This document shows, piece after piece, positions 10,020 through 20,613 of a DNA stretch of 64,000 nucleotides; the first letter of the stretch is position 1; each line of letters begins with the position of its first letter. The DNA lies in the NCBI RefSeq assembly GCF_002632465.1, contig NZ_NIBS01000002.1, positions 62,001-126,000 on the forward strand. The letters are read 5' to 3'. This DNA comes from Xenorhabdus budapestensis. GTDB lineage: Bacteria; Pseudomonadota; Gammaproteobacteria; Enterobacterales; Enterobacteriaceae. Below the pieces are notes generated by a model, which did no database searches, was not told the origin of the DNA, and saw only the letters and a list, made by a program, of their open reading frames with translations. Made by a program: the position numbers and the translations under genes.

Positions 10020-10074
10020 CATCATCCTCCTGATAAACATACAAGCTGAATTCTACCGCCCTTTTTCTTGTTTA

Positions 10075-10100
10075 TATACCCATCGTCTTACAAATTGCAG
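10075..10100. repeat. ERIC end fragment
   Basis: TATACCCATCGTCTTACAAA then TTGCAG resembles one terminal arm of ERIC. It lies in the yebY-copD gap. Only this end is recognisable. Confidence 0.45.
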
Positions 10101-10161
10101 CCTTATTGGTCATAACTTAAAAACCATAGACGTATCTAAGCTCATACCAACTATTCAAGGG

Positions 10162-11121
10162 TCACACAGGAGACTCTGTCGCAAAGATAGCAACACACAA
10201 TAGAGCAGCAGTTCCAAGAATGATTTCCAACCAACTGTTCATCATCAGTAATTCATAACGCCCTTTCTGCTTTAATTTGGGCACCAGAATGTAGCGATTG
10301 ATTAAGGCCAAAAGAACCATAGCTGTAACGAGTATGATTTTCAGCCATAGCATTGATTGATATTCGGAAGCAGGAGCATCAAAAGTTAGCCAACCAGGAA
10401 TTAAAATGGCACTGCTTACAATTCCTGTAACGATCACCAAAAAAACGGCTACGTGCCCATAGTCAGAAAATCGCCTCATTGCAACTACACTTTCATCATA
10501 CAAGCTATTCTCCATATTGCAGCTATCTATCTGGTGAAAGGCTGAGTTTGGTTTGGAAATATCTTTTAGCCGCAAGAATTGCAGACATAGTAAAAAAGGC
10601 CATAGCCCTCCGAACCAATAGCCTGCACTAAGCAAATGAACAATCTGATTTACCTGAAGCAGCAAACCAAGCTTCCCTTCATACATAGTGACATGACCAA
10701 TGAAAGCATGACTTGAAAGCAAAACGACAGAACAGCCTAATAATAAGAAATTCTTTGTTTTAGAATCTCCAACATTAGTACGTAAAAAGAATATTCCCCC
10801 AACAGCAAGTGCAGCAACCAATAATTGCCATTGCCATACTTTACCAAAAGAAGTTGTTAACACTGCCTGCCATATTTCAAGTTGATAAACGTCGTGCCAG
10901 CCATCCCCCATCAACCCTGCCTGTACAATAAACCAGATCATTGAGGTAATAAAAGCCAATACCGTGCTAATCGCCAGGCCGACTCTCAACCGTTTTTTAA
11001 TCAAAACTAAAAAATGGCCTGAAGCAAGTATGGTAGTAAACAAGCTGAACCCAAACATCAGCATAACTACCACAAAATGCAAGAAACGGCAGAGTACGTA
11101 TAACGCCTCAAGTGAAATCAT
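10162..11121 (-). CDS. copD: Copper resistance membrane protein CopD (YebZ)
   Basis: Polytopic inner-membrane protein of the CopD/PcoD family, 319 aa, with about eight hydrophobic segments. Family histidines and methionines are visible at SSHAFIGHVTMYEGK and HLLSAGYWFGGLWP. CopD proteins are thought to move copper across the inner membrane together with periplasmic CopC. Its ATG overlaps the copC stop (TAATG), so the two are translationally coupled. Confidence 0.9.
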   Translation of the reverse strand: MISLEALYVLCRFLHFVVVMLMFGFSLFTTILASGHFLVLIKKRLRVGLAISTVLAFITSMIWFIVQAGLMGDGWHDVYQLEIWQAVLTTSFGKVWQWQLLVAALAVGGIFFLRTNVGDSKTKNFLLLGCSVVLLSSHAFIGHVTMYEGKLGLLLQVNQIVHLLSAGYWFGGLWPFLLCLQFLRLKDISKPNSAFHQIDSCNMENSLYDESVVAMRRFSDYGHVAVFLVIVTGIVSSAILIPGWLTFDAPASEYQSMLWLKIILVTAMVLLALINRYILVPKLKQKGRYELLMMNSWLEIILGTAALLCVAIFATESPV

Positions 11122-11507
11122 TATTTTACAGTAAAGTTGTAAACACCCTTCGTCTTATGACCGTCGACAGAAAGAACACTCCAGTCAACACGATATTCCC
11201 CTGCTGCCAGTTTATCCTCTACAGGCAGGATTAGTTTCGTTTTAGTCGCAGGATCAAGTGCTAGCTTACCTGTTTTAATCTCTTTTTTTTCTGGGCCAAT
11301 TAATTTTACTTTGCTGAATCCAAGTTCAATGCGCTCTGAGAAACTCAGAGTTATAGCTTGTGGTGCAGCTTCCACCGTTGTATTTTCTGCCGGAGTCTGA
11401 TCTTTCAAGTGAGCATGAGCTAAAGCCTGTTGGCAGGACATACCGACAAATAGAACAACCAAAGCAGACAGATTGCTCCAGAATGAACGGATGTTAAAAA
11501 TAGACAT
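11121..11507 (-). CDS. copC: Periplasmic copper-binding protein CopC (YobA)
   Basis: Small periplasmic cupredoxin-like copper carrier, 128 aa. A signal peptide (about residues 1-29, ending QQALA) is followed by mature HAHLKDQTPAENTTV, whose N-terminal histidine is the usual Cu(II) ligand. VDGHKTKGVYNFTVK at the C-terminus supplies the second conserved histidine and matches E. coli YobA. The ATG at 11507 is used; the frame extends to 11642 but the extra residues do not belong to the family. It is followed by copD and yebY. Confidence 0.92.
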   Translation of the reverse strand: MSIFNIRSFWSNLSALVVLFVGMSCQQALAHAHLKDQTPAENTTVEAAPQAITLSFSERIELGFSKVKLIGPEKKEIKTGKLALDPATKTKLILPVEDKLAAGEYRVDWSVLSVDGHKTKGVYNFTVK

Positions 11508-11645
11508 GATAAATAACCCTTTAATATACAGATGAATTTTTATGCTTAAAGGGGATTTTATAACAAACGATAAATTTAATCCGTGGTGAAAATCCTGACC
11601 TGTGAAACACTGCGCAAAAAACAAAAATAGGAGATAAAACAAAAA

Positions 11646-11690
11646 ACCGTAACTCCTGCTTAAAAATAAGCAAAAAACAGGAATTACGGT
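11646..11690 (-). terminator. Terminator of ftnA
   Basis: ACCGTAATTCCTG ... CAGGAGTTACGGT (one mismatch) forms a long stem on the minus strand, with a nested small hairpin in the loop, and is followed by TTTTTTGTTTT. It lies about 35 bp after the ftnA stop. Confidence 0.8.
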
Positions 11691-11725
11691 AAAAATAATG
11701 CAGATTAATTTATTTTAGTGCTCTC

Positions 11726-12229
11726 TTAAGCATGAGCTGGGACCGATAATCCTTTTAAATCTTTATCCAGTAAAAATAAAGACTTACCACTCTCACCCAC
11801 CATATCCAGTTTATCTAAGATAGATTTGAATAATTTTTCTTCTTCGTGTTGTTCAGCCACATACCACTGTAAGAAGTTAAAAGTAGAGTAATCCTGGGTT
11901 GTCATCGCTAAGTGAGCCAGTTTATTGATCTCTTCTGTGATCAGTTTTTCGTGTTCATAGGTTTGATTGAACACATCAGAAATAGAATTAAATTCAACAG
12001 GTGGAGCCTGAATAGCACCCAGTACAGGCATTGCTCCTGTATCGCCCAGATAATCAAATAAACGCTGCATATGTTGCATTTCTTCTCCTGAATGGGTTTT
12101 CAGAAATGCAGCCGCACCTTCGTAACCTTTCTCACTACACCATGCACTCATTTGTAGGTACAAATTGGCAGAATAAAACTCCAGATTTAATTGCTCATTT
12201 AATTTCGTAATCATTTCTTGTTTTAACAT
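11726..12229 (-). CDS. ftnA: Non-haem ferritin FtnA
   Basis: Iron-storage ferritin, a 24-mer cytosolic cage with ferroxidase activity. It has 167 aa against 165 in E. coli, in a four-helix bundle. Ferroxidase residues are visible: [11 protein letters not shown] (helix A), [15 protein letters not shown] (helix B, EExxH) and [14 protein letters not shown] (helix D). The start [15 protein letters not shown] matches E. coli MLKPEMIEKLNEQMN. It is divergent from holE. No clear Fur box was found upstream. Confidence 0.96.
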   Translation of the reverse strand: MLKQEMITKLNEQLNLEFYSANLYLQMSAWCSEKGYEGAAAFLKTHSGEEMQHMQRLFDYLGDTGAMPVLGAIQAPPVEFNSISDVFNQTYEHEKLITEEINKLAHLAMTTQDYSTFNFLQWYVAEQHEEEKLFKSILDKLDMVGESGKSLFLLDKDLKGLSVPAHA

Positions 12230-12396
12230 TAGCCCACCCTCCTAACATTTTATTAATTGCTGCATATTATGCCTATTAAAAACCAATAAAACAAAGATAA
12301 ATTTTAAAAAAATAATATATTGATATTTAAGGAATTATTTTTATTTTATAGAAAGAATAAATCTCATTAAATATAAGAAAATAAGAATCAATTTTA

Positions 12397-12418
12397 TTTG
12401 ATTAAATATTTAATCAAA
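12397..12418. promoter_or_regulatory. 22-bp perfect palindrome between ftnA and holE
   Basis: TTTGATTAAAT followed immediately by its exact reverse complement. The ftnA-holE gap (308 bp) is otherwise AT-rich with nothing recognised. The palindrome is about 170 bp from the ftnA start and 120 bp from holE. It could be an operator for a dimeric regulator; the binder is unknown. Confidence 0.45.
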
Positions 12419-12540
12419 ATGAGAATTGATATTATTAATATTTAAGAGGTGTTTTATTATGCAAATAATGACTTGCCAAATAAAGAAGACTCAATTAATT
12501 TTATCTTCTGAAGACACATAGTACTTTTGGAGAGGAAATG

Positions 12541-12771
12541 ATGGAGCATAACTTAGCCAAGTTATCTAAAGATGAGATGGATAAGGTCAATGTTGATCTG
12601 GCGGCATCAGGGGTTGCATTTAAAGAGCGCTATAATATGCCTGTCGTTCCAGACACTGTTGAACACACCCAACCACAACACCTGCGGGAATATTTTCAAC
12701 AACGATTGAACTACTATCGCCAACAATCGAGATATTTTTCTCGCTTACCTTATGAGCCCAAAAACCGTTAA
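12541..12771 (+). CDS. holE: DNA polymerase III subunit theta (HolE)
   Basis: Theta subunit of the Pol III core, which binds and stabilises the epsilon proofreading subunit. It is 76 aa, exactly the E. coli length. [20 protein letters not shown] and the C-terminal LSRLPYEPK-like segment ([11 protein letters not shown]) are diagnostic. The second of two adjacent ATGs (12541) is chosen because it gives 5 bp spacing from AGAGG and aligns with E. coli. It stands alone between ftnA and pip. Confidence 0.94.
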   Translation: MEHNLAKLSKDEMDKVNVDLAASGVAFKERYNMPVVPDTVEHTQPQHLREYFQQRLNYYRQQSRYFSRLPYEPKNR

Positions 12772-12778
12772 ATATGAA

Positions 12779-12813
12779 TAAAAAAGGTAACCACCGCATA
12801 AGCGAGTGGTTAT
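12779..12813 (-). terminator. Terminator of pip
   Basis: Minus-strand GATAACCACTCGC ... GCGGTGGTTACC hairpin is followed by a run of six Ts. It sits between the convergent holE and pip and could serve both. Confidence 0.8.
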
Positions 12814-12818
12814 CCTAC

Positions 12819-13781
<963 letters not shown>

Positions 13782-13791
13782 TCACTCATTA

Positions 13792-13821
13792 AATAAAACG
13801 GGATACATTTTCAGTATCCCG
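13792..13821 (-). terminator. Terminator of yebF
   Basis: Minus-strand CGGGATAC-TGAAAAT-GTATCCCG perfect 8-bp stem followed by TTTTATTT. It lies about 30 bp after the yebF stop. Confidence 0.85.
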
Positions 13822-13851
13822 AATATATTTGAATCTGGCATGGCAATTTGT

Positions 13852-14223
13852 TTACTTAACTTCACTATAACTGATAGTCTCTTTTTGACAATCAATTGTG
13901 ACATTGTAACTTTTGTCTTTTTTAGAACCCCGAACAATAAGTGGAACTTGTAACGCATCTTTATCATCAATAATATCATTGACATTTACCCATGCGACGG
14001 TTTTTCCTGTGCCCAGTTGTTGTCTGTCTTTATCCCAATGATTAAGTCGATTTTGTAAAAAATCTCGCTTAACTTGTGCTGCGATTTGATCTTTAGTCAG
14101 GTTTTTACAGGAAACAAATTTAGCCACATGATCATTTTCAGCGGCTGACACAGCAAACGAAAGGAAAAACGCAGCAGCTACACTCAATAACCCAGTACGA
14201 TGAGCAAATTGATTTGTCTTCAT
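13852..14223 (-). CDS. yebF: YebF family extracellular protein
   Basis: Small exported protein of the YebF family; E. coli YebF is secreted to the medium through the outer membrane. It has 123 aa with a signal peptide (about 1-27, SFAVSAA). The mature domain has the two conserved cysteines (FVSCKNLTK and VTIDCQKE) and the family segments QIAAQVKRDFLQNRLNHWD and VAWVNVNDI. Its biological role is not established. It is monocistronic. Confidence 0.9.
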   Translation of the reverse strand: MKTNQFAHRTGLLSVAAAFFLSFAVSAAENDHVAKFVSCKNLTKDQIAAQVKRDFLQNRLNHWDKDRQQLGTGKTVAWVNVNDIIDDKDALQVPLIVRGSKKDKSYNVTIDCQKETISYSEVK

Positions 14224-14325
14224 ACTTACCTCCTATTACCATCCAATTCATATGGATTAAATGTTGGGTTAAACTAACATGTAATAGAAAGTAATTATGT
14301 GAGTTTTGTTTAAAATGCTTTGCTG

Positions 14326-14508
14326 CTATTTTACATCATCCTCAAATAAAACATGGGTCTGTTCTTTATCCTGATACTTTTCCCGCAGCTCCTGAGCAAC
14401 AATAGCAATGGCTTCTCCACTTCCCATCCCTTCAGAAATAAGTTGATGGATCCTCTCTACTGCGACCTGCTGCTCTTCATGGGACAACGCTGGCATACCT
14501 GAAAACAT
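14326..14508 (-). CDS. yoaH: YoaH family protein (UPF0181)
   Basis: Small protein of 60 aa (E. coli YoaH has 59). The conserved core [20 protein letters not shown], then [13 protein letters not shown], is intact, with an acidic C-terminal tail. Function is unknown. It is divergent from pabB, as in E. coli. Confidence 0.9.
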   Translation of the reverse strand: MFSGMPALSHEEQQVAVERIHQLISEGMGSGEAIAIVAQELREKYQDKEQTHVLFEDDVK

Positions 14509-14556
14509 ACCTTTAACCTCAAATATACAACAATAATTAGCGACAAGCTGTGATTA

Positions 14557-14599
14557 TATACCCAATCAATTTTAAGTTGCAGTGTGGCAACCAGTGAAC
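14557..14599. repeat. Partial ERIC-type repeat
   Basis: TATACCCAATCAATTTTAAG then TTGCAGTGTGGCAACCAGTGAAC, the left arm of an ERIC element; the right half is missing. It lies in the yoaH-pabB promoter region. Confidence 0.55.
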
Positions 14600-14679
14600 A
14601 GGTATACCATTCTATGGTACTCTCCGCACATTAATTTAATCAGTTATTTTTTTATTGCCCAGCCAATACGGGTTCCACC

Positions 14680-16050
14680 ATGAAGATTGCATTACAAAAA
14701 CGTCAGTTACCTTATTCTCCTAATCTTGCTACCTATTATTTTGCTCCACTCTCTGCCTCGCCCTGGGCAATGTTGTTACACTCAGGTGCAGCCCAACATC
14801 CACATAATCGTTTTGACATTCTTGTGGCTGAACCTATTGTGACTCTTGTAACACAAGGGGAATCAACAGAAATCAAAAGTCATAATGCAGTTTCTTATTC
14901 GCAAGATGATCCCTTTCTATTACTGAAAAAGCATCTTCATGCCTGTAATTTTACCCCACAATTTGATCCCGACTTGCCATTTCAGGGAGGAGCACTGGGA
15001 ATCTGGGGATATGATCTCGGACGAAAAATTGAAAAATTACCCACTATGGCCATTAATAAACTGAATTTTCCAGATATGGCGATTGGGATCTACGATTGGT
15101 GTCTTATTATTGACCATCATCAGCAAAAAACGACTTTACTCAGCTACCACGATATTGATAACCGTCTGGCATGGCTAAAATCACACACAAAAAATCAAGA
15201 AACCGATTTTGCTCTCATCAATTCATGGCAATCAAATATGAGTGAACAGCAGTATCATGAAAAAATCGCCCAGATCCACCGTTATCTGCGTGATGGAGAT
15301 TGCTATCAAGTCAATCTGGCCCAACGTTTTCATGCCGACTACCAAGGTGATGAGTGGCAGGCATTCGAGCAACTGAATGAATGTAACCGTGCCCCTTTTT
15401 CGGCTTTTATCCGCTTGCCCGAAAATTGCATCATTAGTGTTTCACCTGAACGATTTTTATTACTGGAAGACAAGAAAATCCAGACCAGACCAATTAAAGG
15501 AACATTACCGCGCGCTCAAGATCCGGAAAAAGATCAATTACAAGCTAAAAAATTATCCAATTCCCGAAAAGACCGTGCTGAGAATCTGATGATCGTTGAT
15601 CTCCTGAGAAATGATATCGGGCGTGTTGCAATTCCAGGATCCGTCAAAGTTCCAGAATTATTTGTCGTGGAACCTTTCCCGGCAGTGCATCATCTCGTCA
15701 GTACCATTACAGCCACACTGCCAGATGAATATCACGCGACCGATTTACTACGAGCTTGTTTTCCCGGTGGTTCCATTACTGGTGCCCCAAAAATTCGGGC
15801 TATGGAAATTATCGAAGAATTAGAGCCACATCGCAGACATGGATATTGTGGCTCTATTGGCTATATTAGTTTCTGCGGTACAATGGACAGCAATATCACT
15901 ATACGTACTCTGCTGACAGAAAAAGGAAAAATATACTGCTGGGCTGGTGGTGGTATTGTTGCAGATAGTATTGCGGAAAAAGAGTATCAGGAAACATTCG
16001 ATAAACTTGGACATATCTTGCCTAAATTAAGGGAACTCCAGCTATCATGA
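14680..16050 (+). CDS. pabB: Aminodeoxychorismate synthase component I (PabB)
   Basis: Converts chorismate plus ammonia (from PabA) to 4-amino-4-deoxychorismate in folate synthesis. It has 456 aa against 453 in E. coli. The N-terminal half is the anthranilate-synthase-I N domain. The chorismate-binding domain (about 190-450) has QVNLAQRFHADY, SPERFLL, RPIKGTLPR (PIKGT with the catalytic Lys), ENLMIVDLLRNDIGRV and FPGGSITGAPK. The stop overlaps the nudL start by 4 bp (ATGA), so they are coupled. Confidence 0.95.
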   Translation: MKIALQKRQLPYSPNLATYYFAPLSASPWAMLLHSGAAQHPHNRFDILVAEPIVTLVTQGESTEIKSHNAVSYSQDDPFLLLKKHLHACNFTPQFDPDLPFQGGALGIWGYDLGRKIEKLPTMAINKLNFPDMAIGIYDWCLIIDHHQQKTTLLSYHDIDNRLAWLKSHTKNQETDFALINSWQSNMSEQQYHEKIAQIHRYLRDGDCYQVNLAQRFHADYQGDEWQAFEQLNECNRAPFSAFIRLPENCIISVSPERFLLLEDKKIQTRPIKGTLPRAQDPEKDQLQAKKLSNSRKDRAENLMIVDLLRNDIGRVAIPGSVKVPELFVVEPFPAVHHLVSTITATLPDEYHATDLLRACFPGGSITGAPKIRAMEIIEELEPHRRHGYCGSIGYISFCGTMDSNITIRTLLTEKGKIYCWAGGGIVADSIAEKEYQETFDKLGHILPKLRELQLS

Positions 16051-16616
16051 CATCTCTTTCTGATTTTATTCATCGGTTTCAATTGCAACTTCCTGTACAA
16101 CCAAAGTATCTAAGCAATAATCAGCGGAGTGCCGCTGTATTATTGCCAATTATTTGTAAGCCAGAGCCAACACTTTTATTGACTCAACGAGCTAAAAGCT
16201 TACGTTCACATGCGGGGCAAGTTGCTTTTCCCGGTGGTGCAGCTGAGCCGGAAGATCATTCATTGATCGCTACGGCTTTGCGTGAAGCAGAAGAAGAAGT
16301 CAACATTCCACATCATCAGGTACAAGTTCTGGGGCAACTGACTCCATTGGACAGTAGTGGCGGGTATCGTGTTACACCTGTCGTCGGGTTGGTTTCTCCT
16401 CCCTTTTCTTTTCAGGTCAATCCAACAGAAGTAGACAGAGTTTTTGAAATTCCACTTTTTGATGCACTCTCTCTTCCTTGCTATCGATATTTAGATGTTA
16501 AACGACGGAATCGACAACATCGGATCTATTTTTACTGGTATCGTGATCAGATGATTTGGGGATTAACCGCTACCATTATTTACCAACTGGCACAACAAGT
16601 TCAAAAATCACTCTAG
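16047..16616 (+). CDS. nudL: Nudix CoA pyrophosphatase NudL (YeaB)
   Basis: Predicted Nudix hydrolase acting on coenzyme A, 189 aa against 192 in E. coli. The Nudix box is seen at about 72-94 (GGAAEPEDHSLIATALREA, then EEEV, fitting GX5EX7REUXEE), preceded by the CoA-specific LTQRAKSLRSHAGQVAFPGG signature. It is translationally coupled to pabB. Confidence 0.92.
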   Translation: MTSLSDFIHRFQLQLPVQPKYLSNNQRSAAVLLPIICKPEPTLLLTQRAKSLRSHAGQVAFPGGAAEPEDHSLIATALREAEEEVNIPHHQVQVLGQLTPLDSSGGYRVTPVVGLVSPPFSFQVNPTEVDRVFEIPLFDALSLPCYRYLDVKRRNRQHRIYFYWYRDQMIWGLTATIIYQLAQQVQKSL

Positions 16617-16788
16617 GAATGCTTGCGAAGAGCTATAGATTTGCTTGTTTATTATCCAAAATCATATCAATAGCTATTATAATTAAAAAAAAACTGTAAA
16701 CTCCTTTATCAACACCACTAAATAACAGTAAAGTAACGCGCTTTAATTATAAATATACTATATATCTTTCTTCTCTAAGGAGTCTGGC

Positions 16789-18153
16789 GTGATTAGCGTT
16801 TTCGACATGTTTAAGGTGGGTATCGGCCCATCCAGCTCTCATACTGTTGGCCCTATGAAAGCAGGAAAACAATTTGTCGATGATCTTGTAAACCAGGGGC
16901 TGATGTCCTCTATCACGCGTGTAGCTGTTGATGTGTACGGCTCACTTTCATTAACCGGGAAAGGTCATCATACGGATATCGCCATTATCATGGGGTTGGC
17001 CGGTAATATGCCCGCCACTGTTGATATTGATTCAATCCCTGGTTTTATTCGTGATGTTGAGCAAACTCAACGTTTGCCGCTGGCAAATGGTTTACATGAA
17101 GTCGATTTTCCTCGTGACGGAGGTATGAATTTCCGTAGCGATAACCTTTCATTGCATGAAAATGGTATGCAGATTCATGCATTTGCAGGTGAAAAAAAAG
17201 TTTACAGCAAAACTTACTACTCCATCGGTGGTGGTTTTATTGTTGATGAAGAACATTTCGGTAAGCCATCTCAGGATACCAAACCTGTGTCTTACCCATT
17301 CAGCTCTGCTGCTGATCTGTTGATGAATTGTAGCAAAACAGGGCTATCTATTTCTGGCTTGATGATGAAAAACGAGCTGGATTTGCATAACAAAGAAGAA
17401 ATTGCTGAATATTTTGCGGATGTATGGGACACCATGCAGGCTTGTATTGAACGTGGTTTGAATACAGAAGGCATTTTACCTGGCCCTCTGCGTGTACCTC
17501 GTCGTGCAGCTGCTCTGCACCGTATGCTGACATCATCAAATCAACTGTCTAATGACCCAATGAATGTCGTTGATTTAGTCAATATGTTCGCTTTGGCGGT
17601 CAATGAAGAAAATGCTGCTGGTGGGCGTGTTGTTACCGCACCAACCAATGGCGCATGTGGGATCGTGCCGGCAGTATTGGCTTATTACAACTATTGTATC
17701 GAGCCTGTTACTCCTGAGCTGTACACGCGCTACTTCCTGGCATCAGGCGCAATCGGCATTCTGTATAAGATGAATGCTTCCATTTCTGGAGCAGAAGTCG
17801 GCTGTCAGGGAGAAGTGGGGGTTGCCTGTTCAATGGCTGCGGCAGGTCTTGCAGAATTACTTGGAGCAAGTCCTGAACAAGTGTGCATCGCAGCCGAAAT
17901 AGGCATGGAGCATAATCTTGGTTTGACTTGTGACCCTGTTGCCGGACAGGTACAGGTTCCATGTATTGAACGTAATGCCATTGCTTCAGTTAAAGCGATC
18001 AATGCTGCTCGTATGGCATTGCGCCGCACCAGCGAACCACGGGTTTCACTTGATAAAGTTATTGAAACTATGTACGAAACTGGTAAAGACATGAACGCGA
18101 AATACCGTGAAACATCACGTGGTGGTTTGGCAATAAAAGTACAGTGTGACTGA
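16789..18153 (+). CDS. sdaA: L-serine ammonia-lyase (SdaA)
   Basis: Iron-sulfur L-serine dehydratase, serine to pyruvate plus ammonia. It has 454 aa, the E. coli length. The N-terminal domain has [17 protein letters not shown]. The catalytic domain holds [4Fe-4S] cysteines in the [27 protein letters not shown] and [18 protein letters not shown] segments. Translation starts at GTG 16789 (AAGGAG at a good distance). It follows nudL with a gap of about 170 bp and has its own terminator. Confidence 0.96.
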   Translation: MISVFDMFKVGIGPSSSHTVGPMKAGKQFVDDLVNQGLMSSITRVAVDVYGSLSLTGKGHHTDIAIIMGLAGNMPATVDIDSIPGFIRDVEQTQRLPLANGLHEVDFPRDGGMNFRSDNLSLHENGMQIHAFAGEKKVYSKTYYSIGGGFIVDEEHFGKPSQDTKPVSYPFSSAADLLMNCSKTGLSISGLMMKNELDLHNKEEIAEYFADVWDTMQACIERGLNTEGILPGPLRVPRRAAALHRMLTSSNQLSNDPMNVVDLVNMFALAVNEENAAGGRVVTAPTNGACGIVPAVLAYYNYCIEPVTPELYTRYFLASGAIGILYKMNASISGAEVGCQGEVGVACSMAAAGLAELLGASPEQVCIAAEIGMEHNLGLTCDPVAGQVQVPCIERNAIASVKAINAARMALRRTSEPRVSLDKVIETMYETGKDMNAKYRETSRGGLAIKVQCD

Positions 18154-18230
18154 TCAAACCTGTAACTTAATTAATATGTTCATAAGTTAAACTGTTACCT
18201 ATTTTAGGTAAAATCTTACTTATCTAAAAA

Positions 18231-18260
18231 GATCCCTGCTACACAGTAGGGATTTTTTTT
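18231..18260 (+). terminator. Terminator of sdaA
   Basis: ATCCCT-GCTACACAGT-AGGGAT hairpin followed by eight Ts, about 80 bp after the sdaA stop. Confidence 0.88.
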
Positions 18261-18631
18261 GGCTGAAACGGATCAATTGAGTACATTTTTTCTTCTTTCC
18301 AATCTAAAGTATCAAATTTTTTTATCTAAAAATTAATAAAATGTTACCGAAAACAGTTGCAAAAATCATTAAAACAAAAATTTAAAGGAAAATAAGTTAC
18401 CTATTCGTGATAAGTAAAATAAAAATCTTATTTTAACCTCTCAAAATAGCCTATCTTGAATTTTCTGACTGATAGCAATTTTCTTAAATGCTTCCAATGA
18501 TAATCTAATGACACATTTTCTTATGTAATTAAATACAAGCCATGAGAAATGGAATATTTGAGATGGATCCTCGATAAAACACGATGCTTGTAACTATCAT
18601 ATTCGTTAGTAGCTGTCATGATTATTAATAG
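18261..18631. other. Long upstream region of manXYZ
   Basis: The sdaA-manX gap totals 600 bp. After the sdaA terminator it is AT-rich with no convincing reading frame. It presumably carries the manX promoter; Mlc and CRP control the operon in E. coli, but no clear site was identified here. Confidence 0.35.
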
Positions 18632-18679
18632 ATATACCCTATGGATTTCAAAGCTGCATCTTGAAAGGCGACGGGGATA
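18632..18679. repeat. Short ERIC-type repeat (ends only)
   Basis: TATACCCTATGGATTTCAAA joined directly to GCATCTTGAAAGGCGACGGGG then ATA: the two arms of an ERIC element with the central part deleted, about 48 bp. It lies about 75 bp upstream of manX, so it would be part of the manXYZ leader or promoter region. Confidence 0.6.
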
Positions 18680-18753
18680 GTGCAACATATTGGAAGTATT
18701 GAGTATGAGCTTGCAATAAATCCGAGTTCAATTGTTACAGAAGGGGAAAACAA

Positions 18754-19719
18754 GTGAGTATAGCCATTATGATTGGCACACACGGGGCTGCTGCGGAGCA
18801 ACTGCTTCGCACCACAGAGATGTTGATTGGGGAACAAGAAAACGTTTCTTATATCGACTTTGTGCCCGGTGAAAATGCCGATACGTTATTCGAGAAATAC
18901 AACAAGAAACTGGAGTTGCTTGATACAACACAAGGGGTCCTATTTTTTGTCGATACTTGGGGTGGCAGTCCATTTAATGCGGCGAACCGTATCGTAATGG
19001 ACAAAGAAAACTACGAAATCATCACTGGCGTGAACATACCAATGCTGGTTGAAGCCTTTATGTGCCGTGATGATGATCCATCAATGGAAGAATTGGTTTC
19101 TGTTGCATTGGAAACAGGGAAAGAAGGTATTCGAGCCCTTAAAACAGAGCCAGCCAAAGAAGCTGATAAATCTGAACCGACCCAATCTGCAACCTCCATG
19201 ACTTCCCAGATTACAGCACCTGTTGCTGGTGGTCACATGAAAATTGCCCTTGCTCGCATTGACGATCGTCTTATTCATGGTCAGGTTGCAACTCGCTGGA
19301 CAAAAGAAACTAATGTTAAACGTATCATTGTAGTCAGTGATGAAGTAGCACAAGATACTGTACGTTCTACGTTATTAAAGCAGGTTGCACCTCCTGGTGT
19401 CAGTGCACATGTGATTGATATTGCCAAGTGTATCCGTGTTTACAATAACCCTAAATATGCCGGTGAACGCGTTATGCTGTTATTCACCAACCCTACTGAT
19501 GTACTACGTATTGTAGAAGGCGGTGTTTCACTGGAATCTGTCAATATTGGCGGTATGGCTTTCAAACAAGGTAAAACCCAAATCAACAATGCTATCTCTG
19601 TTGATGCAACAGATATTAATGCTTTCGAAAAGCTGAATTCTCACGGTATCGAGCTTGAGGCACGCAAAGTTGCCAGCGATGCGCGCTTAAATATGATGGA
19701 TTTGCTCAAAAAAGCTTAA
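18754..19719 (+). CDS. manX: PTS mannose transporter subunit IIAB (ManX)
   Basis: Cytosolic phosphotransfer subunit for mannose, glucose, glucosamine and related sugars, 321 aa. The IIA domain (1-130) has the phospho-histidine in MIGTHGAAAEQLL. An Ala/Pro/Thr-rich linker (about 130-160) joins it to the IIB domain, with its phospho-histidine in RIDDRLIHGQVATRW. The start is GTG 18754 after AAGGGG. It is the first gene of manXYZ. Confidence 0.95.
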   Translation: MSIAIMIGTHGAAAEQLLRTTEMLIGEQENVSYIDFVPGENADTLFEKYNKKLELLDTTQGVLFFVDTWGGSPFNAANRIVMDKENYEIITGVNIPMLVEAFMCRDDDPSMEELVSVALETGKEGIRALKTEPAKEADKSEPTQSATSMTSQITAPVAGGHMKIALARIDDRLIHGQVATRWTKETNVKRIIVVSDEVAQDTVRSTLLKQVAPPGVSAHVIDIAKCIRVYNNPKYAGERVMLLFTNPTDVLRIVEGGVSLESVNIGGMAFKQGKTQINNAISVDATDINAFEKLNSHGIELEARKVASDARLNMMDLLKKA

Positions 19720-19802
19720 AAAACAAAAACAGATATTTTTTTATTAACCATTACTCAATAACAAAATTCTTACCAAATTACATTTGGTTACAGGAGAAAA
19801 CA

Positions 19803-20600
19803 ATGGAAATTACCGTTGTTCAACTTTTATTGATATTCATCGTCGCCTGTATTGCGGGCATGGGCTCCATTCTTGATGAATTTCAATTCCACCGTCCATT
19901 AGTTGCTTGTACATTGATTGGTTTAGTACTTGGTGATATGAAAACCGGCATTATCATCGGCGGTACACTGGAAATGATCGCCCTGGGCTGGATGAACATC
20001 GGTGCAGCGATTGCTCCTGATGCAGCTCTGGCATCCATCATTTCAACCATTCTGGTTATCGCCGGTGGGCAAGATGTTGGTGCAGGTATCGCGCTGGCAA
20101 TTCCATTGGCTGCTGCGGGCCAGGTTCTTACCATTATCGTCCGTACTATGACCGTCGGTTTCCAACACGCAGCGGATAAGGCTGCTGAAAATGGCAACCT
20201 GCGCGCTATCACTATCATTCACATTACTGCTTTAGTACTGCAAGCAATGCGGATTGCTTTGCCTGCACTGGTTGTTGCATTGTCTGTCGGAACCTCTGAA
20301 GTTCAGAACATGCTGAGCTCTATTCCAGAAGTTGTCACCACTGGCCTCAATATTGCTGGCGGTATGATCGTCGTTGTTGGTTATGCAATGGTAATTAACA
20401 TGATGCGTGCTGGCTACCTGATGCCATTCTTCTATCTCGGTTTTGTGGCCGCTGTATATGTCCAAAACCTCGTTATACTCGGTGTCGTTGGCGCTGTTCT
20501 GGCAATCCTGTATATTCAACTCAGCCCTAAATACAACCAATCACAAACCGCTGCTCCTGCTGGTAATACCCCAAATAACCTTGATAACGAATTAGATTAA
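19803..20600 (+). CDS. manY: PTS mannose transporter subunit IIC (ManY)
   Basis: Membrane channel subunit of the mannose PTS (Man family IIC), 265 aa. It is polytopic, with the family segment GSILDEFQFHRPLVACTLIG near the N-terminus and LGWMNIGAAIAPDAALAS. The ribosome-binding site AGGAGAAAACA precedes ATG. It works with ManZ, and in E. coli the ManYZ complex also serves phage lambda DNA entry. It lies 83 bp after manX and 13 bp before manZ. Confidence 0.95.
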   Translation: MEITVVQLLLIFIVACIAGMGSILDEFQFHRPLVACTLIGLVLGDMKTGIIIGGTLEMIALGWMNIGAAIAPDAALASIISTILVIAGGQDVGAGIALAIPLAAAGQVLTIIVRTMTVGFQHAADKAAENGNLRAITIIHITALVLQAMRIALPALVVALSVGTSEVQNMLSSIPEVVTTGLNIAGGMIVVVGYAMVINMMRAGYLMPFFYLGFVAAVYVQNLVILGVVGAVLAILYIQLSPKYNQSQTAAPAGNTPNNLDNELD

Positions 20601-20613
20601 GAGGATGAACAAT

